DNA from: Streptomyces sp. NBC_00448
Lineage (GTDB): Bacteria; Actinomycetota; Actinomycetes; Streptomycetales; Streptomycetaceae
Assembly: GCF_036014115.1 (NCBI RefSeq)
Contig: NZ_CP107913.1
Span: 6,565,501 to 6,629,500, forward strand
Direction of reading: 5' to 3'
Length of the DNA: 64,000 nt
Below the pieces are notes generated by a model. It was not told the DNA's origin. It worked only from the letters and a program-made list of their open reading frames with translations, and searched no databases. Below are positions 47,994 to 56,679 of the stretch, in pieces; position 1 is the stretch's first letter, and the number at the start of each line of letters is the position of its first letter. Both the position numbers and the translations under genes were made by a program.

Positions 47994-49190
47994 TCAACGC
48001 GGCTGCGGCGGCATCCCCGGGAGGGTGACGTGGATGCGGCAGCCACGCGGGGATTCGGCCACCTCGATCCGGCCACCGTGCAGATCCACCGCCCAGCGCG
48101 CGATCGCCAGGCCGAGACCGGTGCCGCCGTCCGTGCCCGGATGTGAGCCCCGGTGGAAGCGGTCGAAGACCCGGACCCGGTCCGCCTCGGGGATGCCCGG
48201 GCCCTCGTCGCGCACCTCCAGGTCCAGGCTGCCCGGCGCCGACCCGCCGCGGGCCCGCACGGTGACCCGGCCGCCGGGCGGGCTGTGCTTCATCGCGTTG
48301 TCCACCAGGTTCGCCACCACCTGGTGCAGCCGCTCCCCGTCGGCGTACGCCACCAGCTCCGGCGGCGACACGTCCAGGTGCAGCGGCACGTCCGCGCGGG
48401 CCCGGGTGAGGGTGCCGCCGGCCTTGGTGCGGTCGGCGCCCAGGCTGGCGGTCTTCAGCACCGCCGACAGGTACGGCCACACCTCGAACCGCTTGGCGTC
48501 CAGCCGCACCGCCCCGCTGTCCAGCCGGGACAGGTCGAGCAGCTGGCTGACCAGCTTGCCCAACCGCTCGGTCTGCTGCAGGGCCAGCCGCATGGTCTCC
48601 GGGTCGGCGGCCGAGACGCCGTCCACCACGTTCTCCAGCACCGCGCGCAGCGCCGCGATCGGCGTCCGCAGCTCATGTGAGACATTCGCCACCAGCTCCT
48701 TGCGGTGCCGGTCCACGGCGGCCAGGTCGGCGGCCATCCGGTTGAAGGTCTCGGCCAGCTCGCCCACCTCGTCGCGGCGCACCCGGGCCACCCGGCGGGT
48801 GTAGTCGCCGCCCGCCATCGCCCGCGCCACCGCGGTCATCTCGCGCAGCGGCGCGGTCAGGTTGGTGGCGACGATCTGCGTGATCAGCAGCGAGGCGATG
48901 ATCGAGAAGATCGTGATCACCCGGATCTCGGTCCGCGAGTGGATCGCCAGCGTCACCAGCAGCGTGGTGATCATCACGGAGGCGATCACCAGCGCCTGCA
49001 GTGCCGCCTTGATCGAGCGGGTCGGGTCCCAGGGGCGCAGCGCCTCCCACAACTGCCGCAGCCACCCGCGGACCACCTGCCGGCCGCGCAGCACGATGGC
49101 CGGCACCCTGCCCCGGGCCGGCCCCGAGCCGCTCAGGGCCCGCGCCGGATTCCGGGTGCGCGCAGGGTCCCCGGTGGGCCCCTGGCTCAT
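47994..49190 (-). CDS. Two-component sensor histidine kinase (HAMP type)
   Basis: A 398-aa membrane kinase. Two hydrophobic segments lie at ~62-83 (AALQALVIASVMITTLLVTLA) and ~91-110 (VITIFSIIASLLITQIVATN), separated by only a few residues, so the external sensing loop is tiny. HAMP follows (LTAPLREMTAVARAMAGGDYTRRV). The HisKA box is VSHELRTPIAALRAVLENVVDG, with the phospho-His near residue 169. ATP-binding boxes: VANLVDNAMKHSP, VRDEGPGIP and GGTGLGLAIARW. The ATG at 49190 overlaps the response-regulator stop. With so small a loop it may sense through the membrane or by partner proteins. Confidence 0.94.
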   Translation of the reverse strand: MSQGPTGDPARTRNPARALSGSGPARGRVPAIVLRGRQVVRGWLRQLWEALRPWDPTRSIKAALQALVIASVMITTLLVTLAIHSRTEIRVITIFSIIASLLITQIVATNLTAPLREMTAVARAMAGGDYTRRVARVRRDEVGELAETFNRMAADLAAVDRHRKELVANVSHELRTPIAALRAVLENVVDGVSAADPETMRLALQQTERLGKLVSQLLDLSRLDSGAVRLDAKRFEVWPYLSAVLKTASLGADRTKAGGTLTRARADVPLHLDVSPPELVAYADGERLHQVVANLVDNAMKHSPPGGRVTVRARGGSAPGSLDLEVRDEGPGIPEADRVRVFDRFHRGSHPGTDGGTGLGLAIARWAVDLHGGRIEVAESPRGCRIHVTLPGMPPQPR

Positions 49191-49900
49191 GGCGCCGGGT
49201 TCTCCAGCGCGTAGCCCACGCCGTGCACGGTACGAATCCGCTCGGCGCCGATCTTGCGGCGCAGCGCCTTGACGTGGCTGTCCACGGTGCGGGTGCCGGA
49301 CGCGTCGGTCCAGTCCCACACCTCGGCGAGCAACTGCTCGCGGGAGAGCACCGCCCGGGGCTGGTGGGCCAGGCACACCAGCAGCTCGAACTCGGTCGGG
49401 GTCAGGTGCACGTCGGTGCCGCCGACCCGGACCCGGCGCTGGGTGTGGTCGATCTCCAGGTCGCCCAGGTGGATGCTGGCGCCCCGCACGGTGGAGGCCG
49501 CGTCGGCGGCCCGCTCCACCCGGCGCAGCAGGACGTGCACCCGCGCGGCCAGTTCGCGCATGGAGAACGGTTTGGTCATGTAGTCGTCGGCGCCGACGCC
49601 GAGGCCGACCAGCATGTCCGTCTCGTCGTCGCGCGCGGTGAGCATCAGCACCGGAACGGGCCGGTCGGCCTGCACCCGCCGGCAGACCTCCAGCCCGTCG
49701 TACCCGGGGAGCATCACGTCGAGCACCAGCAGGTCGGGTTGCCAGGCGTGGGCCGCGTCGACCGCGGACGGCCCGTCGCCCGCGGTGCGGACCTGGAACC
49801 CCTCGGCCTGGAGGCGGGCCGCGATCGCCTGAACTATCGTCTGGTCGTCCTCGACCACCAGAACCCGGCGCTGCGCGCCTGTTGTCTGTGCGCTGTCCAC
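49187..49900 (-). CDS. OmpR/PhoB-family response regulator
   Basis: A 237-aa regulator. The receiver domain has the acidic pair in VVEDDQT, the phospho-acceptor aspartate in LLVLDVMLPGYDG (about D60), T in LMLTARD and K in DYMTKPFS. The C-terminal winged-helix domain is VRVGGTDVHLTPTEFELLVCLAHQPRAVLSREQLLAEVWDW...RTVDSHVKALRRKIG. It is encoded just upstream of its kinase with a 4-nt overlap. Start GTG 49900 has purine-rich GGAAGCGGAA upstream. Confidence 0.95.
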   Translation of the reverse strand: MDSAQTTGAQRRVLVVEDDQTIVQAIAARLQAEGFQVRTAGDGPSAVDAAHAWQPDLLVLDVMLPGYDGLEVCRRVQADRPVPVLMLTARDDETDMLVGLGVGADDYMTKPFSMRELAARVHVLLRRVERAADAASTVRGASIHLGDLEIDHTQRRVRVGGTDVHLTPTEFELLVCLAHQPRAVLSREQLLAEVWDWTDASGTRTVDSHVKALRRKIGAERIRTVHGVGYALENPAP

Positions 49901-49974
49901 TTCCGCTTCCGCCCCACAAGCTCGTCCGTTACCGGCAGCGTACGGGGCGGGCCGCTGCCCTGACTATGACGCCT

Positions 49975-50751
49975 TCACGCCTTGACGGCTACATGCACCA
50001 CATCGGGCACGCCACGCGCGACCGGAACCTCAAGGGTGCGCACCCCGGTGTACCCCGCCCCATTGAGTGCGGTCTCGAAGGCGGCCGAGGGCTGCGCGGA
50101 CCACACGGCCAGGACACCGCCGGGGCTGAGCAGCTCCCGGCAGTCGTCGAGGCCGCTGGGACTGTAGAGACTGCCGTTGTTGTCGGTGACTGTCCAGTCC
50201 GGGCCGTTGTCGATGTCCAGGCAAAGCGCGTCGTAGCCGCCGGCGGGCGGGCGCGCGCCTGCGCCGGCGGGCTCCGTACCGGGCCGCTCGCCGGGCGCCG
50301 TCCGCAGGTAGGCCGGCAGGTCCGCGGTGATCAGCCGCACCCGCGGGTCGTCCAGCGCGCCGTCGGTGTGCGCCGCGAAGTGGCCGGCCCGGTGCCAGTC
50401 GATCACCGCCTGCTCCCGCTCGACCACGTCGATCCGTGCCCAGCGCGGTTGGCCGGCGGCCCGGGCGAGCGAGAAGCCGACGCCGAGCCCGCCGATCAGC
50501 ACGCTCGCCCGGTCCCGGCCGGCCGGCAGCGCGTCCAGCGCCACGTCGACCAGCAGCCGCTCCGAGCGGCCGTCGGAGGTGTCCATCAGGAAGGTGCCGT
50601 TGGCGATGATCTCCAGGTGCGCGCCGCGCCGGCGCAGCACCGCCTCCCCGTACGGGCCGTCGCGCCGGTCCAGCACGACCGGTCCTTCGCCGGTCAGGAG
50701 GCCGGGACCAGGGGTCGGGAAGCGCGGGTCACGCGTGTTCAAAGCCGCCAT
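49975..50751 (-). CDS. Spermidine synthase-like SAM-fold protein
   Basis: A 258-aa protein with a spermidine synthase/polyamine aminopropyltransferase-like Rossmann fold. SVLIGGLGVGFSLARAAGQ is the glycine loop, IDVVEREQAVIDWHR the acidic ribose strand, DPRVRLITADLPAYL the adjacent strand and YDALCLDIDNGPDWT the active-site region. The gatekeeper motif of true spermidine synthases (GGG-D-G) is altered (GGLGVG), so aminopropyl transfer is doubtful. Start ATG 50751 is chosen on homology-like length; SD is weak. Confidence 0.8.
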   Translation of the reverse strand: MAALNTRDPRFPTPGPGLLTGEGPVVLDRRDGPYGEAVLRRRGAHLEIIANGTFLMDTSDGRSERLLVDVALDALPAGRDRASVLIGGLGVGFSLARAAGQPRWARIDVVEREQAVIDWHRAGHFAAHTDGALDDPRVRLITADLPAYLRTAPGERPGTEPAGAGARPPAGGYDALCLDIDNGPDWTVTDNNGSLYSPSGLDDCRELLSPGGVLAVWSAQPSAAFETALNGAGYTGVRTLEVPVARGVPDVVHVAVKA

Positions 50752-50897
50752 GACCCCATTTTGACGGACCCGGGGCAAACCCATGGCCGGACGTCGGCCG
50801 CCGCGTCATCGGGCGTTCAACTCCCGTACCGGAGGACTTCCGTTGTTCTGTGCCCGCAGATGGTCCGGGCCCCTGGGGCGCGGCGTAGGTTCCGGCC

Positions 50898-51842
50898 ATG
50901 TCGCCCATTCTGAACAGCCCGATGGCCAAGCGGCTCCTGCGCCCTGCCACGACGCTCGTCGACCAGCGCGTCCAGCGCCCTGTCTCCCGGCTGCGCAAGG
51001 AACTGGACGCCCTGCGGCGGGAGGTGAAGGAGCTGGAGCAACTGCGCCGGCAGGTCGGCGAGCTGCGCGGCCAGGAGTACGCGGTCGGGCTGCTCTTCGA
51101 CCGCACCGGCCGCAGCGGCCCCCGGCTGCCCACCGCGGCGCAGATCGACAAGCTGGTGGCCGAGGTGGCGAAGGTCAGCGGGACCGACCCGAAGGCGGCC
51201 CGGCGCAACGTGACGGTCGCGTTCCGCAACGTGATCGCGCTGGAGGCGCTGGCGGTCGGCCGGCTCGCCGGCTCCACCCAGAACGTCTGCGGCAAGCTCG
51301 CCACGGTGCCGCTGCTCGACCCGCCCAACGCGGAGGTGCTGGAGATCGGCACGCTGTACGGGCTCTTCTCGGCGACGATGCTGCGGATGCTGCACCGCGC
51401 GGGGATCGAGCCCGAGCTGACGATCGTGGACCCGCTGGTCGGTACGCAGCTCCAGCCGGGCGGGCTGGAGGGCCTCGACCCCACGGGTACGCCGGTCCGG
51501 CTCGACGTGGTCCGGGCGAACCTGGCGCTCGGGGGGAAGGCGGGCGAGCGGGCCCGGGTGCAGGTCGGCTTCTCCGGCGACCCCGACGTGCGCGCGGCGG
51601 TCTCCGACCGGGAGTACGGCGTGATCGTCATCGACGGGGACCACTCCGCGCAGGGCGTGACCGAGGACCTCGAGTGGGCCGAGAGCATCGCGGCCCCGGG
51701 CGCCGTCGTGGTCCTCGACGACTACGGCGACAACAAGTGGGCCGGCGTCCAGGAGGGCGCGGACGCCTACCTCGCCGGCTCCACCCGTTTCGACCTGGTC
51801 GGACGCGTTTCCACCTCGGCGTTTCTGCGGGCGCGGGACTGA
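50898..51842 (+). CDS. Class I methyltransferase (Methyltransf_24-like)
   Basis: A 314-aa protein. Residues ~20-60 are a coiled coil (VDQRVQRPVSRLRKELDALRREVKELEQLRRQVGELR). The Rossmann part has VLEIGTLYGLFSATMLRMLH as SAM motif I, ELTIVDPLVGT as the acidic strand and GVIVIDGDHSAQGVTEDLEWAE, then AAPGAVVVLDDYGDNKW. This matches Methyltransf_24 proteins, often linked with envelope sugar or cephalosporin-hydroxylase-like genes. The acceptor is unknown. ATG 50898 is 23 codons before the coiled coil. Confidence 0.85.
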   Translation: MSPILNSPMAKRLLRPATTLVDQRVQRPVSRLRKELDALRREVKELEQLRRQVGELRGQEYAVGLLFDRTGRSGPRLPTAAQIDKLVAEVAKVSGTDPKAARRNVTVAFRNVIALEALAVGRLAGSTQNVCGKLATVPLLDPPNAEVLEIGTLYGLFSATMLRMLHRAGIEPELTIVDPLVGTQLQPGGLEGLDPTGTPVRLDVVRANLALGGKAGERARVQVGFSGDPDVRAAVSDREYGVIVIDGDHSAQGVTEDLEWAESIAAPGAVVVLDDYGDNKWAGVQEGADAYLAGSTRFDLVGRVSTSAFLRARD

Positions 51843-52265
51843 CCCACCGGGGTGCCCCGTTCTGTCGGTTCCGGGACCACCTGCCGGTGGGGGGTTGCGC
51901 CCGCCGTTCCCCGGGCCCCTGGATTCGTGACGGCTCTTCCGCGAAAAGAGCGTTGTCGCAGGCTCGGGGGCACGGGGATGCCCCTCGGGGGTGCCGCACC
52001 TGTGGATTTCGGGATCTTGCGCCCGGTGGCCTGCTGAGCGCGCAGTTCCCCGCGCCCCTTGGGGGTCGTTGCTCGCCGTTGCTGAGTTGCGGTTCCGGGA
52101 AGCCCTTCTTCAGCGGAGGAGCCGCACCAATCTCAGGAGCGCGTGGGGGCACCTCCCAGGCGAAGCTCTGGGGGAGAACTGCGCGACCAGCCCACCACTG
52201 GCCGCAAGGTCCCGGAGCCGACAGGAACCCCCCTCCCGGGGGGACTGCTCCCGGCCCACCGCAGG
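51843..52265. repeat. Dispersed intergenic palindromic repeat, multi-copy block C
   Basis: About 420 nt without a gene between a methyltransferase gene and lon. It contains inverted relatives of copy A: CTGTCGGTTCCGGGACCACC at 51860-51879, and CACCTCCCAGGCGAAGCTCT at 52151-52170 with CGCGACCAGCCCACC just after. It also holds the core shared with copies B and D (GGTGGCCTGCTGAGCGCGCAG followed by TTCCCCGCGCCCCT, 52025-52059). The block looks like several nested insertions of the same family. Confidence 0.7.
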
Positions 52266-52316
52266 TGATCGCTCAGGGCGAACGTAGGGCCGGGAACACG
52301 GGCGGAGCCCTTTGCA

Positions 52317-52335
52317 TTGAGTCAGGTGTACTCAA
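52317..52335. promoter_or_regulatory. HAIR-like HspR operator upstream of lon
   Basis: TTGAGT-N7-ACTCAA matches the core of the HspR-associated inverted repeat (CTTGAGT-N7-ACTCAAG) except the outermost bases. It ends 22 nt before the lon ATG. In Streptomyces, HspR represses dnaK, clpB and lon through such sites, so heat-shock control is expected. Confidence 0.9.
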
Positions 52336-52357
52336 CTTGCTTGCAAAGGGAGCGATC

Positions 52358-54781
52358 ATGGCGTTTGAGCCGAAGAGTTCCAACCTCACCCTCCCCGTAC
52401 TGCCGCTCGACGGTGAGGTCGTGCTGCCCGGCATGGTCGTACCGCTCGACCTGACGGACAGCGAAGTGCGGGCCGCGGTGGAGGCCGCCCAGGCGGCCCA
52501 CGCCGGGGACACGGCGGGCAAACCCCGCGTGCTTCTGGTGCCGAGGGTCGATGGGAACTACGCGGCCGTGGGCACCCTCGGGACGGTCGAGCAGGTCGGG
52601 CGGCTGTCCGACGGCGACCCCGGCGCGGTGATCAAGGGCCGCTCACGGGTGCGGATCGGCGCGGGCACGACCGGCCCGGGTGCGGCCCTGTGGGTGGAGG
52701 GCACCGTCGTGGAGGAGCCGGCGCCGCAGGGGGCGCCTGGCACCGTGGCCGAGCTGATGAAGGAGTACAAGGCGCTCGCCACCAGTTGGCTGCGCAAGCG
52801 CGGCGCCTGGCAGGTGGTCGACCGCGTGCAGCAGATCGACGACGCCGGGCAGCTCGCCGACAACTCCGGCTACTCCCCGTTCCTGAGCGTGGAGCAGCGC
52901 GTGGAGCTTCTGGAGACCGCCGACCCGGTGGCCCGGCTGAAGCTCGCCACGCAGTGGCTGCGCGACCACCTCGCCGAGCAGGACGTCGCCGAGACGATCC
53001 GCAAGGACGTCCAGGAGGGCATGGAGAAGCAGCAGCGCGAGTTCCTGCTCCGCCAGCAGCTGGAGGCGGTCCGCAAGGAGCTGGCCGAGCTGAACGGCGA
53101 CCCCGACAACGAGACGGACGACTACCGGGTCCGGGTGGAGTCCGCCGACCTGCCCGAGAAGGTCCGCGAGGCCGCCCTGAAGGAGGTCGAGAAGCTGGAG
53201 CGCTCCTCGGACGCCTCCCCGGAGGGCTCGTGGATCAGGACCTGGCTGGACACCGTTCTCGAACTGCCGTGGAACACCACCACCGAGGACACCTACGACG
53301 TCGCGGGCGCCCGGGCCGTGCTGGACGCGGACCACTCCGGCCTCGACGACGTGAAGGAGCGGATCACCGAGTACCTGGCGGTCCGCAAGCGCCGGGCCGA
53401 CCGCGGTCTCGGCGTGGTCGGCGGCCGCCGCGGCGGCGCGGTCCTGGCGCTGGTCGGGCCGCCCGGGGTCGGAAAGACCTCGCTCGGCGAGTCCGTGGCC
53501 CGCGCGATGGGCCGCGAGTTCGTCCGGGTGGCGCTCGGCGGCGTCCGCGACGAGGCCGAGATCCGCGGCCACCGCAGGACGTACGTGGGCGCGCTGCCCG
53601 GCCGGATCGTGCGCGCGATCAAGGAGGCCGGGTCGATGAACCCGGTGGTGCTGCTCGACGAGGTCGACAAGGTCGGCTCGGACTACCGGGGCGACCCGGC
53701 GGCCGCGCTGCTCGAAGTCCTCGACCCGGCGCAGAACCACACCTTCCGCGACCACTACCTGGAGGTCGAACTCGACCTGTCCGACGTGGTGTTCCTGGCC
53801 ACCGCCAACGTGCTGGAGGCCATCCCCGAGCCGCTGCTGGACCGGATGGAGCTGGTCCGGCTCGACGGCTACACCGAGGACGAGAAGGTCGTCATCGCCC
53901 GTGACCACCTGCTGCCCCGCCAGCTGGAGCGCGCGGGCCTGGCCGCCGACGAGGTGAGCCTGGACGAGGACGCGCTGCGCCGGCTGGCCGGCGAGTACAC
54001 GCGCGAGGCGGGCGTACGGAACCTGGAGCGGACCGTGGCCCGCCTGCTGCGGAAGATCGCCGCGCAGCACGAACTGGGCGACCGGGAGCTGCCGTTCGCG
54101 GTCGGCTCGGGCGACCTGCGGGCCCTGATCGGCCGGCCGCACCATGTGCCCGAGGCCGCGCAGGACCCGGAGGAGCGGCGCACCGCCGTACCGGGTGTGG
54201 CCACCGGCCTCGCGGTCACCGGCGCGGGCGGCGACGTGCTCTACATCGAGGCGTCGCTGGCCGACCCGGAGACCGGCGGGTCCGGGCTCCAGCTCACCGG
54301 CCAGCTCGGTGACGTGATGAAGGAGTCCGCGCAGATCGCGCTCTCCTTCCTGCGCTCGCGCGGCGCGGAACTGGAGCTGCCGGTCGGCGACCTCAAGGAC
54401 CGCGGCGTCCACCTGCACGTGCCGGCCGGCGCCGTGCCCAAGGACGGCCCGAGCGCGGGTGTCACCATGACCACCGCCCTCGCGTCCCTGCTGTCCGGCC
54501 GCCGGGTCCGTACCGACGTCGCCATGACCGGTGAGGTGTCCCTGACCGGCCGGGTGCTGCCCATCGGCGGGGTCAAGCAGAAGCTGCTGGCCGCGCACCG
54601 CGCCGGGATCACCACCGTGGTGATCCCCAAGCGCAACGAGGCCGACCTCGACGACGTCCCCGCGGAGATCCTCGGCGTGCTCGATGTCCACCCGGTCAGC
54701 GACGTCCGCCAGGTGCTGGCGCTGGCCTTGGAGCCGGCGGAAGCGGACACCCCCGCCGAGGAGGTCCCGATCGCCGCGTGA
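52358..54781 (+). CDS. lon: ATP-dependent Lon protease
   Basis: An 807-aa Lon protease. The N-terminal substrate domain (~1-200) starts LPVLPLDGEVVLPGMVVPLDL. A coiled segment has KQQREFLLRQQLEAVRKEL. The AAA+ Walker A is GPPGVGKTS near 367, and Walker B lies in VVLLDEVDKVG. The protease domain has nucleophile S699 in KDGPSAGVTM and lysine K742 in GGVKQK. It degrades misfolded and regulatory proteins. ATG 52358 follows AAAGGGAG by 6 nt. The adjacent HAIR box predicts HspR repression relieved by heat. A GC-rich hairpin ends the gene. Confidence 0.97.
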   Translation: MAFEPKSSNLTLPVLPLDGEVVLPGMVVPLDLTDSEVRAAVEAAQAAHAGDTAGKPRVLLVPRVDGNYAAVGTLGTVEQVGRLSDGDPGAVIKGRSRVRIGAGTTGPGAALWVEGTVVEEPAPQGAPGTVAELMKEYKALATSWLRKRGAWQVVDRVQQIDDAGQLADNSGYSPFLSVEQRVELLETADPVARLKLATQWLRDHLAEQDVAETIRKDVQEGMEKQQREFLLRQQLEAVRKELAELNGDPDNETDDYRVRVESADLPEKVREAALKEVEKLERSSDASPEGSWIRTWLDTVLELPWNTTTEDTYDVAGARAVLDADHSGLDDVKERITEYLAVRKRRADRGLGVVGGRRGGAVLALVGPPGVGKTSLGESVARAMGREFVRVALGGVRDEAEIRGHRRTYVGALPGRIVRAIKEAGSMNPVVLLDEVDKVGSDYRGDPAAALLEVLDPAQNHTFRDHYLEVELDLSDVVFLATANVLEAIPEPLLDRMELVRLDGYTEDEKVVIARDHLLPRQLERAGLAADEVSLDEDALRRLAGEYTREAGVRNLERTVARLLRKIAAQHELGDRELPFAVGSGDLRALIGRPHHVPEAAQDPEERRTAVPGVATGLAVTGAGGDVLYIEASLADPETGGSGLQLTGQLGDVMKESAQIALSFLRSRGAELELPVGDLKDRGVHLHVPAGAVPKDGPSAGVTMTTALASLLSGRRVRTDVAMTGEVSLTGRVLPIGGVKQKLLAAHRAGITTVVIPKRNEADLDDVPAEILGVLDVHPVSDVRQVLALALEPAEADTPAEEVPIAA

Positions 54782-54864
54782 CCACCTCCCGGTGGTGGGT
54801 TGCGCCCCTCCGCCGCGGTCGCTCGCCGTTCCCGGCCGCGGGCCGGTGGCCTGCTGAGCGCGCA

Positions 54865-54938
54865 GTTCCCCGCGCCCCTGTTGGTGCGGCTCCCTCCGCA
54901 AGGAGGGCGAGCCGCACCTGTCAGGGGGCGCGGGGAAC
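54865..54938. terminator. Repeat-family hairpin (copy D) between lon and lysozyme
   Basis: Nested arms: GTTCCCCGCGCCCCTG (54865) with CAGGGGGCGCGGGGAAC (to 54938), GGTGCGGCTC (54883-54892) with GAGCCGCACC (54909-54918), and CCCTCC with GGAGGG at the tip. This almost fully paired stem lies between convergent genes and belongs to the same dispersed repeat family as copies A-C. It likely terminates both genes. Confidence 0.85.
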
Positions 54939-54970
54939 TCCGCGTTTGCCCGGGCGGTCCCGTTACCGGG

Positions 54971-55861
54971 TTACCCGTTCGCGAGAGCCTGGAGCCCGGA
55001 GATCGGGCCGTTGAAGTAGTCCTGGTCACCGGGGAACGTGCCGGAGTCGGCGTACTGCCAGAACGTGTAGAAGCCGTAGCCGCCCGGCAGGGTCCCCGCG
55101 CTGGAGGAGTACTTGGCGATCCAGAACGGGCTGGTGGTCGCGAACCCGCTGTTGTTGCCGGTGCAGGTCGACCACCAGTCGTAGGTGGAGTAGATGACCG
55201 GGTAGACGCCTTCCTTGGCGTGGTACTCGTTGGCGAACGCGTGAATCCAGCTCACCATGCTGGCCTGGCTGAGGCCGTAGCAGGTCGCGCCGTAGGGGTT
55301 GTACTCGATGTCCAGCGCGCCCGGCAGGGTCTTGCCGTCGGCCGACCAGCCGCCGCCGTGCGCGATGAAGTAGTCCGCCTGCGTCGCGCCGCCGGAGGTG
55401 TCCGGCGTGGCGAAGTGGTACGACCCGCGGATCATGCCGACGTTGTACGAACCGTTGTACTGCTGGGCGAAGTCGGGGTTCGTGTACGAGGTGCTCTCGG
55501 TCGCCTTGATGTACGCGAACTTGCCGCCGTTCGCCCACGCGGTCGCCCAGTTGACGCTGCCCTGGTAGGCGGAGACGTCCATGCCGGGGGTCTGGGTCAC
55601 CATCGGGGAGACGGTGCCGGAAGCGGCCGAGCCGTGCGCGCTGGAGCCCTCGTGCGCCGCGACGGTCGAGCCCATCCAGTCCAGTTCCGGGTGGGTGAGG
55701 TGGCCGGCGCTCGTACCGGTGCCGGCCGCGGTCGCCGCATGGGCCGCGCCGGGAGCGGTGAACGCCAGGGTGAGGAGGGAGACGATCAGGCCGGCGAGAA
55801 CCGCGAGCCGGGTTCTGGCCGAGCCGTTGCCGTGCACGACGGAGAAGACTCCGTGGGACAT
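54971..55861 (-). CDS. Secreted GH25 lysozyme (muramidase)
   Basis: A 296-aa exported lysozyme. The signal peptide (TRLAVLAGLIVSLLTLAFTAPGAAHAA) is followed by a short Ala/Gly/Thr linker. The GH25 domain starts near residue 80: TPGMDVSAYQGSVNWATAWANGGKFAYIKATEST carries the conserved aspartate of the first strand, and GALDIEYNPYG carries the catalytic DxE motif. PVIYSTYDWW and FWQYAD are later family elements. It cleaves beta-1,4 bonds of peptidoglycan. Start ATG 55861 has GGAGG upstream. It is divergent from a MarR gene, with a shared motif between. Confidence 0.93.
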   Translation of the reverse strand: MSHGVFSVVHGNGSARTRLAVLAGLIVSLLTLAFTAPGAAHAATAAGTGTSAGHLTHPELDWMGSTVAAHEGSSAHGSAASGTVSPMVTQTPGMDVSAYQGSVNWATAWANGGKFAYIKATESTSYTNPDFAQQYNGSYNVGMIRGSYHFATPDTSGGATQADYFIAHGGGWSADGKTLPGALDIEYNPYGATCYGLSQASMVSWIHAFANEYHAKEGVYPVIYSTYDWWSTCTGNNSGFATTSPFWIAKYSSSAGTLPGGYGFYTFWQYADSGTFPGDQDYFNGPISGLQALANG

Positions 55862-56022
55862 GCGTGCCTCCAGGAGGGGCAGGTGGGGGACTCGCATGAC
55901 CATGGTGTGGTCATGACAGAACTGACGGTACGTTGGGCGCTACGCGCGTGGAAAGAGGGACCGGTAACCGCCGTTGGTCTACGCCTGCGAAATACTTGAC
56001 GTGCTGCGGAAACCACCGTCTG

Positions 56023-56048
56023 TGAAGAAAACTTTCAGCCGTTGAAAG
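56023..56048. promoter_or_regulatory. 16-bp shared motif overlapping a MarR-type dyad
   Basis: TGAAGAAAACTTTCAG (56023-56038) is the exact complement of the site at 9318-9333 upstream of the amidase. It overlaps the dyad CTTTCA-N5-TGAAAG (56032-56048), 11 nt before the MarR start. The position suits an autoregulatory MarR operator, possibly also acting on the divergent lysozyme gene. Confidence 0.6.
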
Positions 56049-56058
56049 CGGGGCCCCT

Positions 56059-56550
56059 GTGACCCAAGCGAACCGCGCCGCGTGCGATGCCGGCGGCACG
56101 GGCGGAACGGAGCCGCCCGGTGACGGCGTGGCGGGTGCGCTGGAGCGCGAGTTGACCGTGCTCTTCCGCCGGGCCAGGGCCGCCTCGGGCGACCTGGCCC
56201 GCGCGGTGCACCCCGGATTGGAGGCCGCGGCCTACGGCATCCTGGTCCGGCTGGACGAGGTCGAGCCCGAGCGGGCCACCGACCTGGCGGGGTACTTCGG
56301 CGTCGGCAAGGCCACCATGAGCCGGCAGTTGCGCGCGATGGAGGAACTGGGGCTGGTCGCCCGCGAACCCGACCCCGCCGACGGCCGCGCCTACCTGATG
56401 CGGCTGACCGACGAGGGCCGGGAGCGGTTCGCCCGGGTGCGGCGGCTGCGCCGCGAGCGCTACCTCGGGCAGCTCGCGGCCTGGGACCCCAGCGACGTGG
56501 CCGAACTCGCCCGCCTCCTGCACCGCCTCAACGCCACGCAGTCCGGGTAG
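56059..56550 (+). CDS. MarR-family transcriptional regulator
   Basis: A 163-aa MarR protein. After a ~25-residue Gly/Ala-rich head, ALERELTVLFRRARAASGDLARAVHPGLEAAAYGILVRL is the dimerisation helix; RATDLAGYFGVGKATMSRQLRAMEELGLVAREPDPADGRAYLMRLTDEGRERF is the winged HTH with the DxRxxL-like wing. Ligand unknown. A dyad directly upstream suggests autorepression. Start GTG 56059 has a weak GAAAGCGGGG upstream. Confidence 0.92.
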   Translation: MTQANRAACDAGGTGGTEPPGDGVAGALERELTVLFRRARAASGDLARAVHPGLEAAAYGILVRLDEVEPERATDLAGYFGVGKATMSRQLRAMEELGLVAREPDPADGRAYLMRLTDEGRERFARVRRLRRERYLGQLAAWDPSDVAELARLLHRLNATQSG

Positions 56551-56606
56551 CGCGCGGGCCGGTCGGCCCCCGGGCGGGGCCGACCGGCAGAACCCGCCCG
56601 GGACAC

Positions 56607-56677
56607 GGCTACGGGCCCCGCTCGTACGCGGCTGCGGGTCCTCGCCCGTACGTGGCTGCGGGTCCTCGCCCGTGCCC
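56607..56677. repeat. Three imperfect ~24-bp tandem repeats
   Basis: Units of the form GGCTGCGGGTCCTCGCCCGTACGT occur about three times in a row just before the end of the minus-strand PP2C-like gene. Units two and three differ at a few bases. They lie in the gap between the convergent MarR and PP2C-like genes. Confidence 0.7.
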
Positions 56678-56679
56678 GG

